The notes beneath the pieces were generated by a model, which had not been told where the DNA came from, made no database searches, and was given only the letters and a program-made list of their open reading frames with translations. Shown here in pieces: positions 36,683 through 46,028 of a stretch of DNA of 64,000 bases. A program made the position numbers and the translations under genes. This DNA comes from JAJYRX01 sp041655275. GTDB taxonomy: Bacteria; Pseudomonadota; Gammaproteobacteria; Burkholderiales; Burkholderiaceae_B. The DNA is taken from the NCBI GenBank assembly GCA_041655275.1, contig JBBAFU010000011.1, positions 47,292-111,291 of the forward strand, written 5' to 3'. How positions within the stretch are numbered: position 1 is the stretch's first letter; each line of letters starts with the position of its first letter.

Positions 36683-37432
36683 TCACAGCCCCAGATAACG
36701 CGCCCGCAGGGCGGCATCCTCCATCAGGACCTGCATCGGTCCCTGATGGGCGACTTGCCCCTTTTCCAGCACGATGGCACGATTCGCCACACGGCCGGCA
36801 AAATCCAGATTCTGCTCGGACAGCAGGACACTGACACCGCGGGCGCGCACGGCCTGAATCATGGCCGTCATGCGCTCCACGATAATGGGCGCCACACCCT
36901 CGGACGGCTCGTCGAGCAGCACCACATAGGGATTGCCCATGAGGCTGCGGGCCACGGACAGCATCTGCTGCTCGCCGCCGCTCATCTGATCGGCGCGCCG
37001 CGACAGCATCGGCGCCAGATTGGGAAACAGCTCGAGCACGGCATCCACGTCCCAGGCAGGCAAGTCCGTGCCGTCGGGCCAACGCCGCGGCGGCTGGCGC
37101 CCGGTGCGCAGGTTCTCGGCCACCGTCAGGTCAGTGAAGATACGGCGATCTTCGGGCACATAGGCCAGGCCGAGGCGCGCGATCTCGTGCGACCGCGCAT
37201 GGCGAATATCATGTCCCATGAAATCCAGGGTATGCGCCCGGCGTCGTGTCAGTCCCATGATGGCCTTGAATGTCGTCGACTTGCCCGCGCCATTGCGTCC
37301 CATGAGGGCGAGCACCTCTCCCCGTTGCAATGACAGCTCGACATCGAAGAGTATCTGCGCAGCCCCATACCAGGCGCACAGGCCACTGACCTGCAGCAGG
37401 ACAGTCTTTGACGGTTGCGCGGGCGCATTCAT
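36683..37432 (-). CDS. livF: Branched-chain amino acid ABC transporter ATP-binding protein LivF
   Basis: A 249-residue ATPase. It has Walker A GRNGAGKST, the signature MSGGEQQMLSVARSL, Walker B VVLLDEPSEGVAP and H-loop equivalent VLLSEQNLDF. The glutamate after Walker B and EGVAPI identify LivF. It ends with the common RYLGL tail. The ATG at 37432 overlaps the livG stop by four bases. Confidence 0.94.
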   Translation of the reverse strand: MNAPAQPSKTVLLQVSGLCAWYGAAQILFDVELSLQRGEVLALMGRNGAGKSTTFKAIMGLTRRRAHTLDFMGHDIRHARSHEIARLGLAYVPEDRRIFTDLTVAENLRTGRQPPRRWPDGTDLPAWDVDAVLELFPNLAPMLSRRADQMSGGEQQMLSVARSLMGNPYVVLLDEPSEGVAPIIVERMTAMIQAVRARGVSVLLSEQNLDFAGRVANRAIVLEKGQVAHQGPMQVLMEDAALRARYLGL

Positions 37433-38187
37433 GATGCCGCCTCTGCGTGGCCGAAATAAACCCGCTGGACCTGCGGATCGGCGCGTACCGCCTCCGGCGG
37501 ACCGTTTGCGACGATGCGTCCGCCCGCCATGACGATGATACGCCGGGCATGCGCAAATACCACATCCATGCTGTGCTCGGTGAACAGCACTGCCATGTTG
37601 CGCGCCTGGGCCAGCCGGCACACGAGCGCCATGAGCTCCTGACGCTCGCCCGGTGCCATGCCGGCTGTGGGTTCATCCATGAGCAGCAGGCGCGGCTCGC
37701 CCGCCAGCGCCATGGCCAGCTCCAGGCGCTTCACATCACCATAGGCCAGCTCGCGACAGATGCGCTCCGCCTCGCCGGCCAGGCCCACCTGCGCCAGCAG
37801 GGCCCGGGACTGCTCCGCCCAGCGCGATCCCGCACGGGTCCAGAAACGGTAGATCTGGCGATGATGGGCGATGAAGGCCATCTGCACGTTCTCGCACACA
37901 CTGAGCGAGGAGAAGCTCGCGGCCACCTGGAAGCTGCGCCCCACTCCCATGCGCGCGATGGCATGCGGCGAACGTCCGAGTACGGCCTGGCCATCATAGA
38001 GCACGCTGCCGGCGTCGGCGCGCAGCTGCCCGTTGATCATGTTGAAGCTGGTCGTCTTGCCGGCACCGTTGGGCCCGATGAGTGCAAGAATCTCGCCCGG
38101 TGCCAGATCGAAACTGATACCGTCCACCGCACGGTGGGCGCCAAAAGCCTTGGTCAGGCCCTGGACGCGAAGCAGTGCCGCTGTCAT
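37429..38187 (-). CDS. livG: Branched-chain amino acid ABC transporter ATP-binding protein LivG
   Basis: A 252-residue ATPase. It has Walker A GPNGAGKTTSFNMI, the signature LAYGDVKRLELAMAL (a common LivG variant of LSGGQ) and Walker B LLLMDEPTAGMAP. The C-terminal tail ENV..QRVYFG is typical of LivG. The ATG at 38187 overlaps the permease stop by four bases; the longer open frame upstream is in a different reading frame of the permease gene. Confidence 0.94.
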   Translation of the reverse strand: MTAALLRVQGLTKAFGAHRAVDGISFDLAPGEILALIGPNGAGKTTSFNMINGQLRADAGSVLYDGQAVLGRSPHAIARMGVGRSFQVAASFSSLSVCENVQMAFIAHHRQIYRFWTRAGSRWAEQSRALLAQVGLAGEAERICRELAYGDVKRLELAMALAGEPRLLLMDEPTAGMAPGERQELMALVCRLAQARNMAVLFTEHSMDVVFAHARRIIVMAGGRIVANGPPEAVRADPQVQRVYFGHAEAAS

Positions 38188-40076
38188 GCTGCCGCCTCCC
38201 CGCCCCCGGCCCGTCTCCGGGAAAAGGCGCCGGCCAGACCCGCCGGGAAAGCCAGCACCAGCACCAGGATGATGGCGCCGAAGGCCGCATGCCAGTACTC
38301 CGTGATGCCGGCAAAACCATCCTGCAGGACCTGGAAGGCCCCCGCGCCCAGCAGCGGACCGGCAAGACTGTGCAGGCCACCGAGCAACACCATGACCAGG
38401 GCATCCACCGAGCGCGCGATCGACAGGGCTTCGGGCGATACACCGCCCTTGGCAAAGACAAACAGGCTGCCGGCAAGCCCGGCAAACAGACCGGAAATGA
38501 TGAAAGCGAGCCACTGGATGCGCCGCACATCCATGCCCAGAGCCTGGGCACGCAAGGGTGAATCCCGGCTGGCCCGCATCGCCAGGCCGAAGGAGGAAAA
38601 CACCAGACGGCGCAGCAGCCAGGCCGATACCGCCACCAGGGCAAGCGCAAAATAATAGTAACGGGTGCCCGACAGCGCCTGGTCCGGCCATACGCCGATG
38701 ATGCCGTTCGAACCGCCGGTCAGGCCATCCCACTGATAGGCCAGCGACCAGACGATCTGTGCGAACGCCAGCGTCAGCATCGCCAGATAGACGCCCGACA
38801 GGCGCACACAGAACCAGCCGAACAGCGCCGCCCCCGCGCCCGCCACCACCACCCCCAGCGCAAAGGCCGGCACCATGGGCAGGCCGACGGTCTTGGCCAG
38901 CAAGGCTGCACCGTAGGCCCCCAGCCCGTAATAGGCCGCGTGCCCGAAAGACATCATGCCGCCCGGCGCCATCATGAAATGCAGACTCAGGGCAAACAGG
39001 GCGGCCAGCATCACATCGAGCATGAGTACCAGTACATAGGGCCAGGCCGTCGACACCAGCGGCAAGGCGGCCAGAGCGGCCAGCAGCAGCACAAAACCCG
39101 TGCGCGTCCGGCGACCTGCCGGACGCAGCACAGCGGCCTCATGGGCCTGGGCGCGCTGGGTTGCAGGGACACGCCCAAAGAGCCCCCAGGGCCGGAACAC
39201 GAGCACCACAGCCATGAGCATGAACTCGGCCGCCAGTGTCAGGCGGGTGAAATCCAGGGCTATCCCGAACAGCGACACCGTACCCAGGGCAATGCACAAG
39301 GCCTTGATCTGGCTGATCAGCAAGGCCGCAACATAGGCGCCCGGCAGAGAGCCCATGCCACCCACTACCACCACGACAAAGGCATCGGCGATGACACCCA
39401 GATCCAGCTGCAGGCTGGCCGGCTGGCGCGGCAGCTGCAGCGCGCCGCCCAGGCCCGCCAGACCGGCGCCCAGGGCGAACACTGCAGTGAACAGCCATGC
39501 CTGATTGACGCCCAGAGCCGCCAGCATGCTGCGATCCTGCGTGGCTGCGCGCAACAGGGCGCCCCAGTAGGTACGGGCCACCAGACGCCAGACCAGCAGC
39601 AGTACCAGCGGCCCCAGAACCATGAGAAAGATGTCGTAGGTCGGCAGATAATAGCTGCCGATGCGCACAGCACCATCCAGCCCCGGCGCCAGTGGCCCCA
39701 GGATGTCCTCGGGCCCCCACGCCCAGAGCGCCACATCGCCGATGATGAGCACGAGCGCAAAGGTGGCAAGCAGCTGGAACAGCTCGGGCGCCGGATAGAT
39801 GCGCCTCAGGACCAGCAATTCAAGGATGGCGCCCAGTGCCGCGGTGGCAAGCGCCGCCAGCACGATGCTGAGCCAGAAACCCCAGGCCGTGCCCGGTGCC
39901 AGCCATTGCACCAGACTGGTGGCCAGGAAAATGCCCAGCATGTACAACGAGCCATGGGCGAAGTTGACCACGCGCGTGACCCCGAAGATCAGCGACAGGC
40001 CCAATGCCACCAGAAACAGGGAAGAGGCGTCGGCCAGCCCGTTCAGGAACTGGACCACCCACCCGGAAAACATCAT
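38184..40076 (-). CDS. livHM: Fused LivH-LivM branched-chain amino acid ABC transporter permease
   Basis: A 630-residue inner-membrane protein joining the two permease subunits. Residues about 1-295 match LivH (LGLSLIFGVTRVVNFAHGSLYMLG, and FVVVVVGGMGSLPGAYVAALLI). Residues about 325-610 match LivM (HFMMAPGGMMSFGHAAYYGLGAYGAALL, and the EAA-like LVMVLLGGLHSLAGPLLGAGAF). An Arg-rich linker joins the halves. The fusion fixes a 1:1 ratio of the two halves. It sits 14 bases after livK. Confidence 0.92.
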   Translation of the reverse strand: MMFSGWVVQFLNGLADASSLFLVALGLSLIFGVTRVVNFAHGSLYMLGIFLATSLVQWLAPGTAWGFWLSIVLAALATAALGAILELLVLRRIYPAPELFQLLATFALVLIIGDVALWAWGPEDILGPLAPGLDGAVRIGSYYLPTYDIFLMVLGPLVLLLVWRLVARTYWGALLRAATQDRSMLAALGVNQAWLFTAVFALGAGLAGLGGALQLPRQPASLQLDLGVIADAFVVVVVGGMGSLPGAYVAALLISQIKALCIALGTVSLFGIALDFTRLTLAAEFMLMAVVLVFRPWGLFGRVPATQRAQAHEAAVLRPAGRRTRTGFVLLLAALAALPLVSTAWPYVLVLMLDVMLAALFALSLHFMMAPGGMMSFGHAAYYGLGAYGAALLAKTVGLPMVPAFALGVVVAGAGAALFGWFCVRLSGVYLAMLTLAFAQIVWSLAYQWDGLTGGSNGIIGVWPDQALSGTRYYYFALALVAVSAWLLRRLVFSSFGLAMRASRDSPLRAQALGMDVRRIQWLAFIISGLFAGLAGSLFVFAKGGVSPEALSIARSVDALVMVLLGGLHSLAGPLLGAGAFQVLQDGFAGITEYWHAAFGAIILVLVLAFPAGLAGAFSRRRAGGGEAAA

Positions 40077-40090
40077 TCAGACAGGCCCCT

Positions 40091-41314
40091 TCAGGGCTGA
40101 TCAGCCGATGCCGGACGCCATTGACGCACGAGTTCATCGGGCGGCTGCACACTGGCGCCGTCAGCGTAGCGGATATCCACCATCACGCCCTGGCCATCGC
40201 GTACCGCAAGACGCCCCACATAGGCGCCCATGGTGGATTGATTGTCCTGTCCGCGATACTCGATGGGTCCGAACGGCGTCATGAGCTCCAGCCCCTTGAA
40301 AGCTTCGATGAGCGCTTCGGTGTCGGTGGAGCCGGCACGCGCGATACCCGCCGCCAGCGACTGGATGGCGCTGTAGCCCACCACCGTACCCAGGCGGGGA
40401 TGGTCGTTGTAGCGCGCCTGATAGGCTTCGAGGAAGGCCTGGTGCTCCGGCGTGTCGATTCCGTACCAGGGATAGCCGGTGACGACCCAGCCTTCCGGCG
40501 TTTCGGCGCGCAGGGGATCGAGGTATTCCGGCTCACCCGTGAGCAGGCTGACCACCGACAGCCCATCGAAGAAGCGCCGCTGCTGGCCGGCGCGCACGAA
40601 GCGCGTCAGATCCGTGGCAAACAGCACATTGAACAAGGCATCGGGGCGTGCACCGGCCAGCGCCTGGACGACGCTGCCCGCATCCACCTTGCCCAGGGGA
40701 GTGGCCTGCTCGGCCACGAACTCCACATCGGGCTGTGCCTGCTTGAGCAAGGTCTTGAACGTGGCCACGGCCGACTGGCCGTATTCATAGTTCGGGTAGA
40801 CGATGGCCCAGCGCTGCTTGTTCATCTTGACCGCTTCGGGAATCAGCATGGCCACCTGCATATAGGTGGAAGCCCGCAGACGATAGGTATAGCGATTGCC
40901 GTCCGACCACACCAGCTTGTCGGTCAGCGGCTCGGAAGCAAGGAAGAAGCGCTTCTTGTGGCGTGCAAAGTCGCTGACGGCCATGCCCACATGCGAGAGG
41001 AAAGTGCCCGTGAGCACATCGACCTTCTCGCGTGAGAACAGCTCTTCGGCAGTGCGCACGGCATCGCCGGGATTGCCGTTGTCATCACGCACGACGAGCT
41101 CGAGCTGCCGGCCATTCACGCCGCCGGCGGCGTTGATCTGCTCAACGGCCAGCTCCATGCCGTTACGATAGGGGCCAAGAAAGGCGGGCTGGGCCTTGTA
41201 GCTGTTAAGCTCGCCAATACGGATGGGCTGGGCCGACAGCGAGGGCAGCACCCCCAGCAGAAGACCGGCCAGCCCCAGACGGGCAAGCTGATGAAGAAGC
41301 GGGCGGGCGCTCAT
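40091..41314 (-). CDS. livK: Branched-chain amino acid ABC transporter substrate-binding protein LivK
   Basis: A 407-residue periplasmic receptor. A signal peptide (LARLGLAGLLLGVLPSLSA) is followed by PIRIGELNSYKAQPAFLGPYRNGMELAVEQINAAGGVNGR, typical of type I Leu/Ile/Val-binding proteins. It heads the livK-livHM-livG-livF operon. The actual ligand may be an amino acid, amide or carboxylate, since such receptors vary. Confidence 0.92.
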   Translation of the reverse strand: MSARPLLHQLARLGLAGLLLGVLPSLSAQPIRIGELNSYKAQPAFLGPYRNGMELAVEQINAAGGVNGRQLELVVRDDNGNPGDAVRTAEELFSREKVDVLTGTFLSHVGMAVSDFARHKKRFFLASEPLTDKLVWSDGNRYTYRLRASTYMQVAMLIPEAVKMNKQRWAIVYPNYEYGQSAVATFKTLLKQAQPDVEFVAEQATPLGKVDAGSVVQALAGARPDALFNVLFATDLTRFVRAGQQRRFFDGLSVVSLLTGEPEYLDPLRAETPEGWVVTGYPWYGIDTPEHQAFLEAYQARYNDHPRLGTVVGYSAIQSLAAGIARAGSTDTEALIEAFKGLELMTPFGPIEYRGQDNQSTMGAYVGRLAVRDGQGVMVDIRYADGASVQPPDELVRQWRPASADQP

Positions 41315-41372
41315 GAATTCATTCCTGAAATGAAAAATTCGGTAAACCCATAGTTTAAGGCATAAGACCGCC

Positions 41373-43400
41373 TCACATCTGCGACGGGTTCAGGGGCAGC
41401 CGGCGCAGGGCGAGTGCACCCCTCCCCGCCAGGGCCTGCAACTCGTCTACAAACACCGACGGCCGGGTGGCATCGGCCAGTAGATAGACACGGCCACGCG
41501 AGCGTGTCAATGCCACGTAGAACAGCCGGCGCTCCTCGGCATGCGCGAAGGCTTCGGCCGCCGGCAGCACCGGATCGAGCAGCGCATCGCTCTGAATTTC
41601 GCACGGAAAGCCGTGCAACCCGCCATGCAGACCGAGAAGAATGACCTGATCCGCCTCCAGCCCCTTGACGGCATGAATGGTATGGAAACCCAACTTCAGG
41701 CGGGGAAAATCCCGCTGCCAGCGCGACAGGCCCGCCGGGCGCTGATGCTGGTAGCGCCCCAGCAGGAATACGCTTGCGCAGGCCGGCGGTGCACTGCGCT
41801 CGAGCTCTTCAAGGCAGGCCAGCAGTGAGGCCTCGGCCTGCGCCGCCCCCCAGTGATGCGCCAGCACGACCGCAGCCTGCCCGTGCGGCGGCCGCGCGCG
41901 CACCGGCTTGGGCAGCTGCGACGGGTTCTGCCGAATGAAGGTACTGGCCGCATCAGCCAGCGACTGATCGAAACGAAAGGTGCGACTCAGACAGACGGTG
42001 GCCGGCGGACCAAAATATCGTGCAAAGCGGGCAATGACATCGGGCATGGCACCGGCGAAACGATAGATGGATTGCCAGTCATCACCCACAGCAAACAGCC
42101 GGCAGGCGGGGTTCGCCCGCAGCAATGCCTGCAGCAGACGCAGGCCGGCGGCCGAGGTGTCCTGAAACTCGTCCACCAGCACGAGCTGCCAGTGTGCCTG
42201 GTAGCGCCCCTGGAGCAGATGGTCGGCGGCCGTATGCAGCATGCCTTCGAAATCGATGGCGTGCCGGCGTTCCAGGGCCTGTGACCACGCAGTGCACAGA
42301 CGCTCGAGCAACGGCAGATGCAGCGCGGTGCGTCCCGGATCGCGCCCGCACATGCCCGCATGGCGCATCGCCTGCGGGTCACGTCCGGAAAGACGTGCCA
42401 GGCTCAGGAAGCGCAACAGAAAACGGCGCTGGTCGGCAGTGAGCGGCTGGCCCAGGCGTGAAAGCACTACGGCCGCCTTTGGCAACATCATGCCTGTCCG
42501 GGCCTGCAGCCAATGTCGCAACCGGCCAAAGGCCTGGGCGGACTGGAACTGTCGGAGCTCAAGAAACAAAAAACCGGCAAGAACGCCGGCAGGTGCAGCC
42601 TCCCGTGGCGACCCGGCAAGGCAGATGATCCACATGCGCAACGCCGGCAAATGAAATCCGCGACGGCCGGCCAGGGGCGAGCGATGGCGGGGCAAGGCAT
42701 TGCGCACCGCGACTCCGGCCAGCCCGAGCCGGCGATACTGGTAAGGCACACCATGCAGGTCCAGCCAGTCGGCAACCGCCTGCTCGAACTGCGTGGGCAG
42801 CAGCTCGCCCCGGCGCGTCAGAAAACCCGCCTGCCGCCCCCGGATCACGCCCTGGGCACGCACAAACGACTGCCACTGCCGCCGGTTGGAAAACTCAGCC
42901 GGATGACGCACGCACTCGCCTGAAAACAGGCAATACAGCAGCCAGTGATCCAGAAAAGTCGTGTCGGATGCGAGCAGCGCGGCAAGCACCTCGTCGAGCA
43001 AGCGCGCGCCCGCACCGGTGCCCGCCTGCAGCACAAGCGGCCGCCGGCCTTCGACGCGGCTGACGATGGACAGCCCCAGCGCATGCAGCGTCAGTGCACG
43101 TGCCGCACACGGCTGAGCTGAAACAGGTGCCAGACAAGTACGCAGACGCTCGCGCAATTCCATGGCGGCGCGCCGGTTGAACGCCACTGCGAGTACATGA
43201 CGGGGCTGGCAATGCGCATGACTGAGCGCATATGCGACACGGGCGACAAGCGTTGCCGTCTTGCCCGAACCCGCAGCCGCAAGCACCAGAGTGCGTGGCG
43301 CAGACGAACAGGCTGCAGCACGCTGTTCATCCGTTAATCGTGTAGCGACGTGCAGGCGATTGAAACGGGCCTGTGCACCCGTAGAGACATCAGCGGGCAT
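41373..43400 (-). CDS. UvrD/Rep superfamily helicase (helicase IV-like) with a degenerate insert
   Basis: A 675-residue superfamily I helicase. It has motif I AAAGSGKTATL (residues 41-51), motif Ia AFNRRAAMEL, motif II VDEFQDTS, motif III GDDWQSIYRFAG, motif IV-V TIHAVKGLEADQVILL and motif VI RLFYVALTRSR. Like HelD (helicase IV), it carries an insert after the first part of domain 1 (about residues 195-270: FEQAVADWLDLHGVPYQY...RRGFHLPALRMW). In relatives this region has the nuclease-like signature E...PDF...EH; here the Asp is Gly and the EH is missing. It is a monocistronic gene between livK and a lipoprotein gene. Confidence 0.85.
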   Translation of the reverse strand: MPADVSTGAQARFNRLHVATRLTDEQRAAACSSAPRTLVLAAAGSGKTATLVARVAYALSHAHCQPRHVLAVAFNRRAAMELRERLRTCLAPVSAQPCAARALTLHALGLSIVSRVEGRRPLVLQAGTGAGARLLDEVLAALLASDTTFLDHWLLYCLFSGECVRHPAEFSNRRQWQSFVRAQGVIRGRQAGFLTRRGELLPTQFEQAVADWLDLHGVPYQYRRLGLAGVAVRNALPRHRSPLAGRRGFHLPALRMWIICLAGSPREAAPAGVLAGFLFLELRQFQSAQAFGRLRHWLQARTGMMLPKAAVVLSRLGQPLTADQRRFLLRFLSLARLSGRDPQAMRHAGMCGRDPGRTALHLPLLERLCTAWSQALERRHAIDFEGMLHTAADHLLQGRYQAHWQLVLVDEFQDTSAAGLRLLQALLRANPACRLFAVGDDWQSIYRFAGAMPDVIARFARYFGPPATVCLSRTFRFDQSLADAASTFIRQNPSQLPKPVRARPPHGQAAVVLAHHWGAAQAEASLLACLEELERSAPPACASVFLLGRYQHQRPAGLSRWQRDFPRLKLGFHTIHAVKGLEADQVILLGLHGGLHGFPCEIQSDALLDPVLPAAEAFAHAEERRLFYVALTRSRGRVYLLADATRPSVFVDELQALAGRGALALRRLPLNPSQM

Positions 43401-43483
43401 GGCGGATTCCCCATCGACGGATCAGGGAACCAGTGTAGGGCCTGAACGCGCCGGGCGCCCCGTCAGAACTGCGGGGTTGGAAC

Positions 43484-43711
43484 CTACCGATTCTTGCCGA
43501 TCTGGTCGCCCACGACACCACCGATGGCGGCGCCCCCGACCGTGCCCAGCACGCTACCGCCGGAGATGGCGGCACCGGCCACACCGCCGACGGCGGCGCC
43601 GCCGACCGCGCCTTTCTGGCGCTGACTCATGCCATCCCAGGATGAACATCCCGCCAATGCGAGGGTGAAGATGGCCACAGCTGCAGCACGGATTGCCTGT
43701 TGCGTTTTCAT
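43484..43711 (-). CDS. Glycine-zipper lipoprotein
   Basis: A 75-residue lipoprotein. A signal peptide ends in the lipobox LALAGC (Cys near residue 22), then a short polar stretch and a glycine-zipper hairpin (GAVGGAAVGGVAGAAISGG and GTVGGAAIGGVVGDQIG). This OsmB-like layout is found in outer-membrane stress lipoproteins. The ATG at 43711 follows GGAGAGG-like purines. The short size and repeats make exact function uncertain. Confidence 0.85.
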   Translation of the reverse strand: MKTQQAIRAAAVAIFTLALAGCSSWDGMSQRQKGAVGGAAVGGVAGAAISGGSVLGTVGGAAIGGVVGDQIGKNR

Positions 43712-43740
43712 GATGCCTCTCCTGAAACCTTGTGGCAAAC

Positions 43741-43767
43741 CCCGTCCGTGCCTGATGGCAGGACGGG
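43741..43767 (-). terminator. Candidate terminator downstream of ettA
   Basis: CCCGTCC...GGACGGG with an inner TGCC-TGAT-GGCA pairing forms a strong hairpin 57 bases after the ettA stop and just upstream of the lipoprotein gene. On the minus strand it is followed by GGTTTGCC rather than a T-run, so termination efficiency is uncertain. Confidence 0.45.
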
Positions 43768-43823
43768 TATACCCTGATTATAGAGCGTCGCAATAACGCG
43801 ATGGCACGACCGGAGCCGCAGGC

Positions 43824-45497
43824 TTATTTCAAAGGCTTGAAACGGATGCGACGCGGCTTGGCGGCTTCTTCGCCCAGACGTGCGCGTTTGTCGGCTTCGT
43901 ACTCCTGATAGTTGCCATCGAAGAAGACGACCCGGGAATCCCCCTCGAACGCAAGAATATGCGTTGCAATGCGATCGAGAAACCAGCGATCGTGGCTGAT
44001 GACCATGACACAGCCGGCGAATTCCAGCAGGGCGTCTTCAAGCGCCCGCAATGTTTCGACATCCAGATCATTGGATGGTTCATCGAGCAGGAGCACGTTG
44101 CCGCCGCTGATGAGTGTCTTTGCCAGGTGCAACCGTCCGCGCTCACCGCCCGACAGATCACCCACGCGCTTGTTCTGGTCGGAACCGCGGAAGTTGAAGC
44201 GACCAATATAGGCGCGCGAAGGCATTTCAAAGCGGCCGACATTGAGCACATCGGAACCGTCGGCAATGGTCTCGAACACGGTCTTGTCGTCCGGCAGGGC
44301 ATCGCGCGACTGGTCAACATAGGCCAGCTGTACCGTCTGGCCGATGCGGATTTCGCCGGAATCGGGCTGCTCCTGGCCGGCCAGCATGCGGAACAGCGTG
44401 GATTTGCCGGCACCGTTGGGGCCGATGATGCCGACGATGGCGCCGGGCGGCACCTTGAAGCTGAGCCCGTCGATCAGCAGACGCTCGCCATAGCCCTTGC
44501 TGACCCCATTGAATTCGATCACCTCGTTGCCCAGGCGCTCGGCCACGGGGATGAAGATTTCCTGGGTCTCGTTGCGTCGCTGGTATTCGTGCGAGGACAG
44601 CTCCTCGAAACGGGCCAGACGCGCCTTGGCCTTGGCCTGACGGCCCTTGGGATTCTGGCGCACCCACTCCAGCTCTTTCTTGATGGTGCGCTGGCGTGCA
44701 GACTCGGACGCCTCTTCCTGCTTCAGCCGCGCTTCCTTCTGTTCGAGCCAGGACGTGTAATTGCCTTTCCAGGGGATGCCGTGCCCGCGGTCGAGCTCGA
44801 GGATCCAGCCCGCCGCATTGTCCAGGAAATAGCGGTCGTGGGTCACCGCCACCACGGTGCCCGGAAAAACGCGCAGGAATTGCTCCAGCCATTCGACACT
44901 TTCGGCATCGAGGTGGTTGGTGGGTTCATCGAGCAGCAGCATGTCGGGCTTGGACAGCAGCAGGCGGCACAGGGCGACGCGACGCTTCTCGCCCCCCGAG
45001 AGATTGCCCACCACCGCGTCCCAGGGTGGCAGACGCAGCGCATCGGCAGCAATCTCCATCTGGTGCTCGATATCGTCGCTGCCGCTGGAGGCGGCCGCTT
45101 CGATGATGGCCTCGAGCTCGGCCTGTTCGTTGGCCAGGGCGTCGAAATCCGCATCGGGCTCGGCATAGGCGGCATAGACTTCATCCAGGCGGGCACGTGC
45201 CTGGAAGATTTCACCCAGGCCGGCCTCGACGGATTCACGTACTGTATGCCCGGGATCCAGTTGCGGTTCCTGTGGCAGATAGCCTATCCTGAGACCAGGC
45301 ATGGCAATGGCTTCGCCATCGATCTCGCGATCCTCGCCCGCCATGATGCGCAGCAAGGTGGATTTGCCCGAACCGTTGAGCCCCAGTACGCCGATCTTGG
45401 CGCCGGGGAAGAAGGACAGGGAAATATCGCGCAGTATCTGCCGCTTGGGCGGCACCATCTTGCCGACCCGATTCATGGTAAAAACGTATTGACTCAT
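43824..45497 (-). CDS. ettA: Energy-dependent translational throttle protein EttA (ABC-F)
   Basis: A 557-residue soluble ABC-F protein that binds the ribosomal E site and gates entry into elongation according to energy state. Two ABC cassettes are seen: first GLNGSGKSTLL and LSGGEKRRVALCRLLL with LLLDEPTNHLDAES; second GPNGAGKSTLF and LSGGERGRLHLAKTLI with LLLDEPSNDLDVET. The linker between them includes the EttA-type arm (RTIKKELEWVRQNPKGRQAKAKARLARFEEL). The start at 45497 (MSQYVFTMNRVGK) matches the family; the longer frame does not. Confidence 0.96.
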   Translation of the reverse strand: MSQYVFTMNRVGKMVPPKRQILRDISLSFFPGAKIGVLGLNGSGKSTLLRIMAGEDREIDGEAIAMPGLRIGYLPQEPQLDPGHTVRESVEAGLGEIFQARARLDEVYAAYAEPDADFDALANEQAELEAIIEAAASSGSDDIEHQMEIAADALRLPPWDAVVGNLSGGEKRRVALCRLLLSKPDMLLLDEPTNHLDAESVEWLEQFLRVFPGTVVAVTHDRYFLDNAAGWILELDRGHGIPWKGNYTSWLEQKEARLKQEEASESARQRTIKKELEWVRQNPKGRQAKAKARLARFEELSSHEYQRRNETQEIFIPVAERLGNEVIEFNGVSKGYGERLLIDGLSFKVPPGAIVGIIGPNGAGKSTLFRMLAGQEQPDSGEIRIGQTVQLAYVDQSRDALPDDKTVFETIADGSDVLNVGRFEMPSRAYIGRFNFRGSDQNKRVGDLSGGERGRLHLAKTLISGGNVLLLDEPSNDLDVETLRALEDALLEFAGCVMVISHDRWFLDRIATHILAFEGDSRVVFFDGNYQEYEADKRARLGEEAAKPRRIRFKPLK

Positions 45498-45562
45498 AGA
45501 CGAACTGAATCTCAAAAAAAATTAGCCGGACCAGGAAAAACTGCTGCTACCAAGACCTTGTT

Positions 45563-46018
45563 ATGCCCGCGTTGCCCCCTTACCTGCTCAACCCCCTGCA
45601 TTTCACCGAGGCCGAACTGGCTCTGCTCGCCCGCACTGCGGATGCGCTGAGTGCCTGGCTGGGCAAGCCGGTGCTTGCAGAAGTGATGGAGGCGACCGAG
45701 ACGGGTTACGAATATGTGCTCTACGCGGTGCCGCTGCTGCCGGGACAGGAACCGGGCGACGGCACCACGGTACAGATCGGCGGCACCGGGGCACGCCTTC
45801 TGGGCGGCCGTGGCGGCCTGCCTGAAGAGCCTGACACGATCTACCTGTGTGAATACCTGTGGGGCATACAGCTGGCGAGCCTGCAGGGCGTGCGCTTCAT
45901 CAAGGTGGATGCCGCCGGAGAAGAAGTGGCGTGGTCGGAAGATCTGAATGAAATCCTGCCTTTCGACCTGCGCGAACCGCCCGAAAGCGATGATCCGGAC
46001 GATAACCTGATGCAATAG
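45563..46018 (+). CDS. Conserved hypothetical protein
   Basis: A 151-residue acidic, soluble protein with no recognised domain. It begins MPALPPYLLNPLHFTEAELA and has mixed alpha/beta character (ADALSAWLGKPVLAEVMEATETGYEYVLYAVPLL), a glycine-rich turn (IGGTGARLLGGRGG) and an acidic tail (ESDDPDDNLMQ). It is divergent from ettA (65 bases between the starts) and convergent with the small basic gene 10 bases downstream. The function is unknown. Confidence 0.7.
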   Translation: MPALPPYLLNPLHFTEAELALLARTADALSAWLGKPVLAEVMEATETGYEYVLYAVPLLPGQEPGDGTTVQIGGTGARLLGGRGGLPEEPDTIYLCEYLWGIQLASLQGVRFIKVDAAGEEVAWSEDLNEILPFDLREPPESDDPDDNLMQ

Positions 46019-46028
46019 CGCCAATAAT

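Noticed and set aside
43959..45650. A 563-codon open frame antisense to ettA
   Set aside because: ettA is a full-length ABC-F protein on the other strand; the antisense product has no family resemblance.
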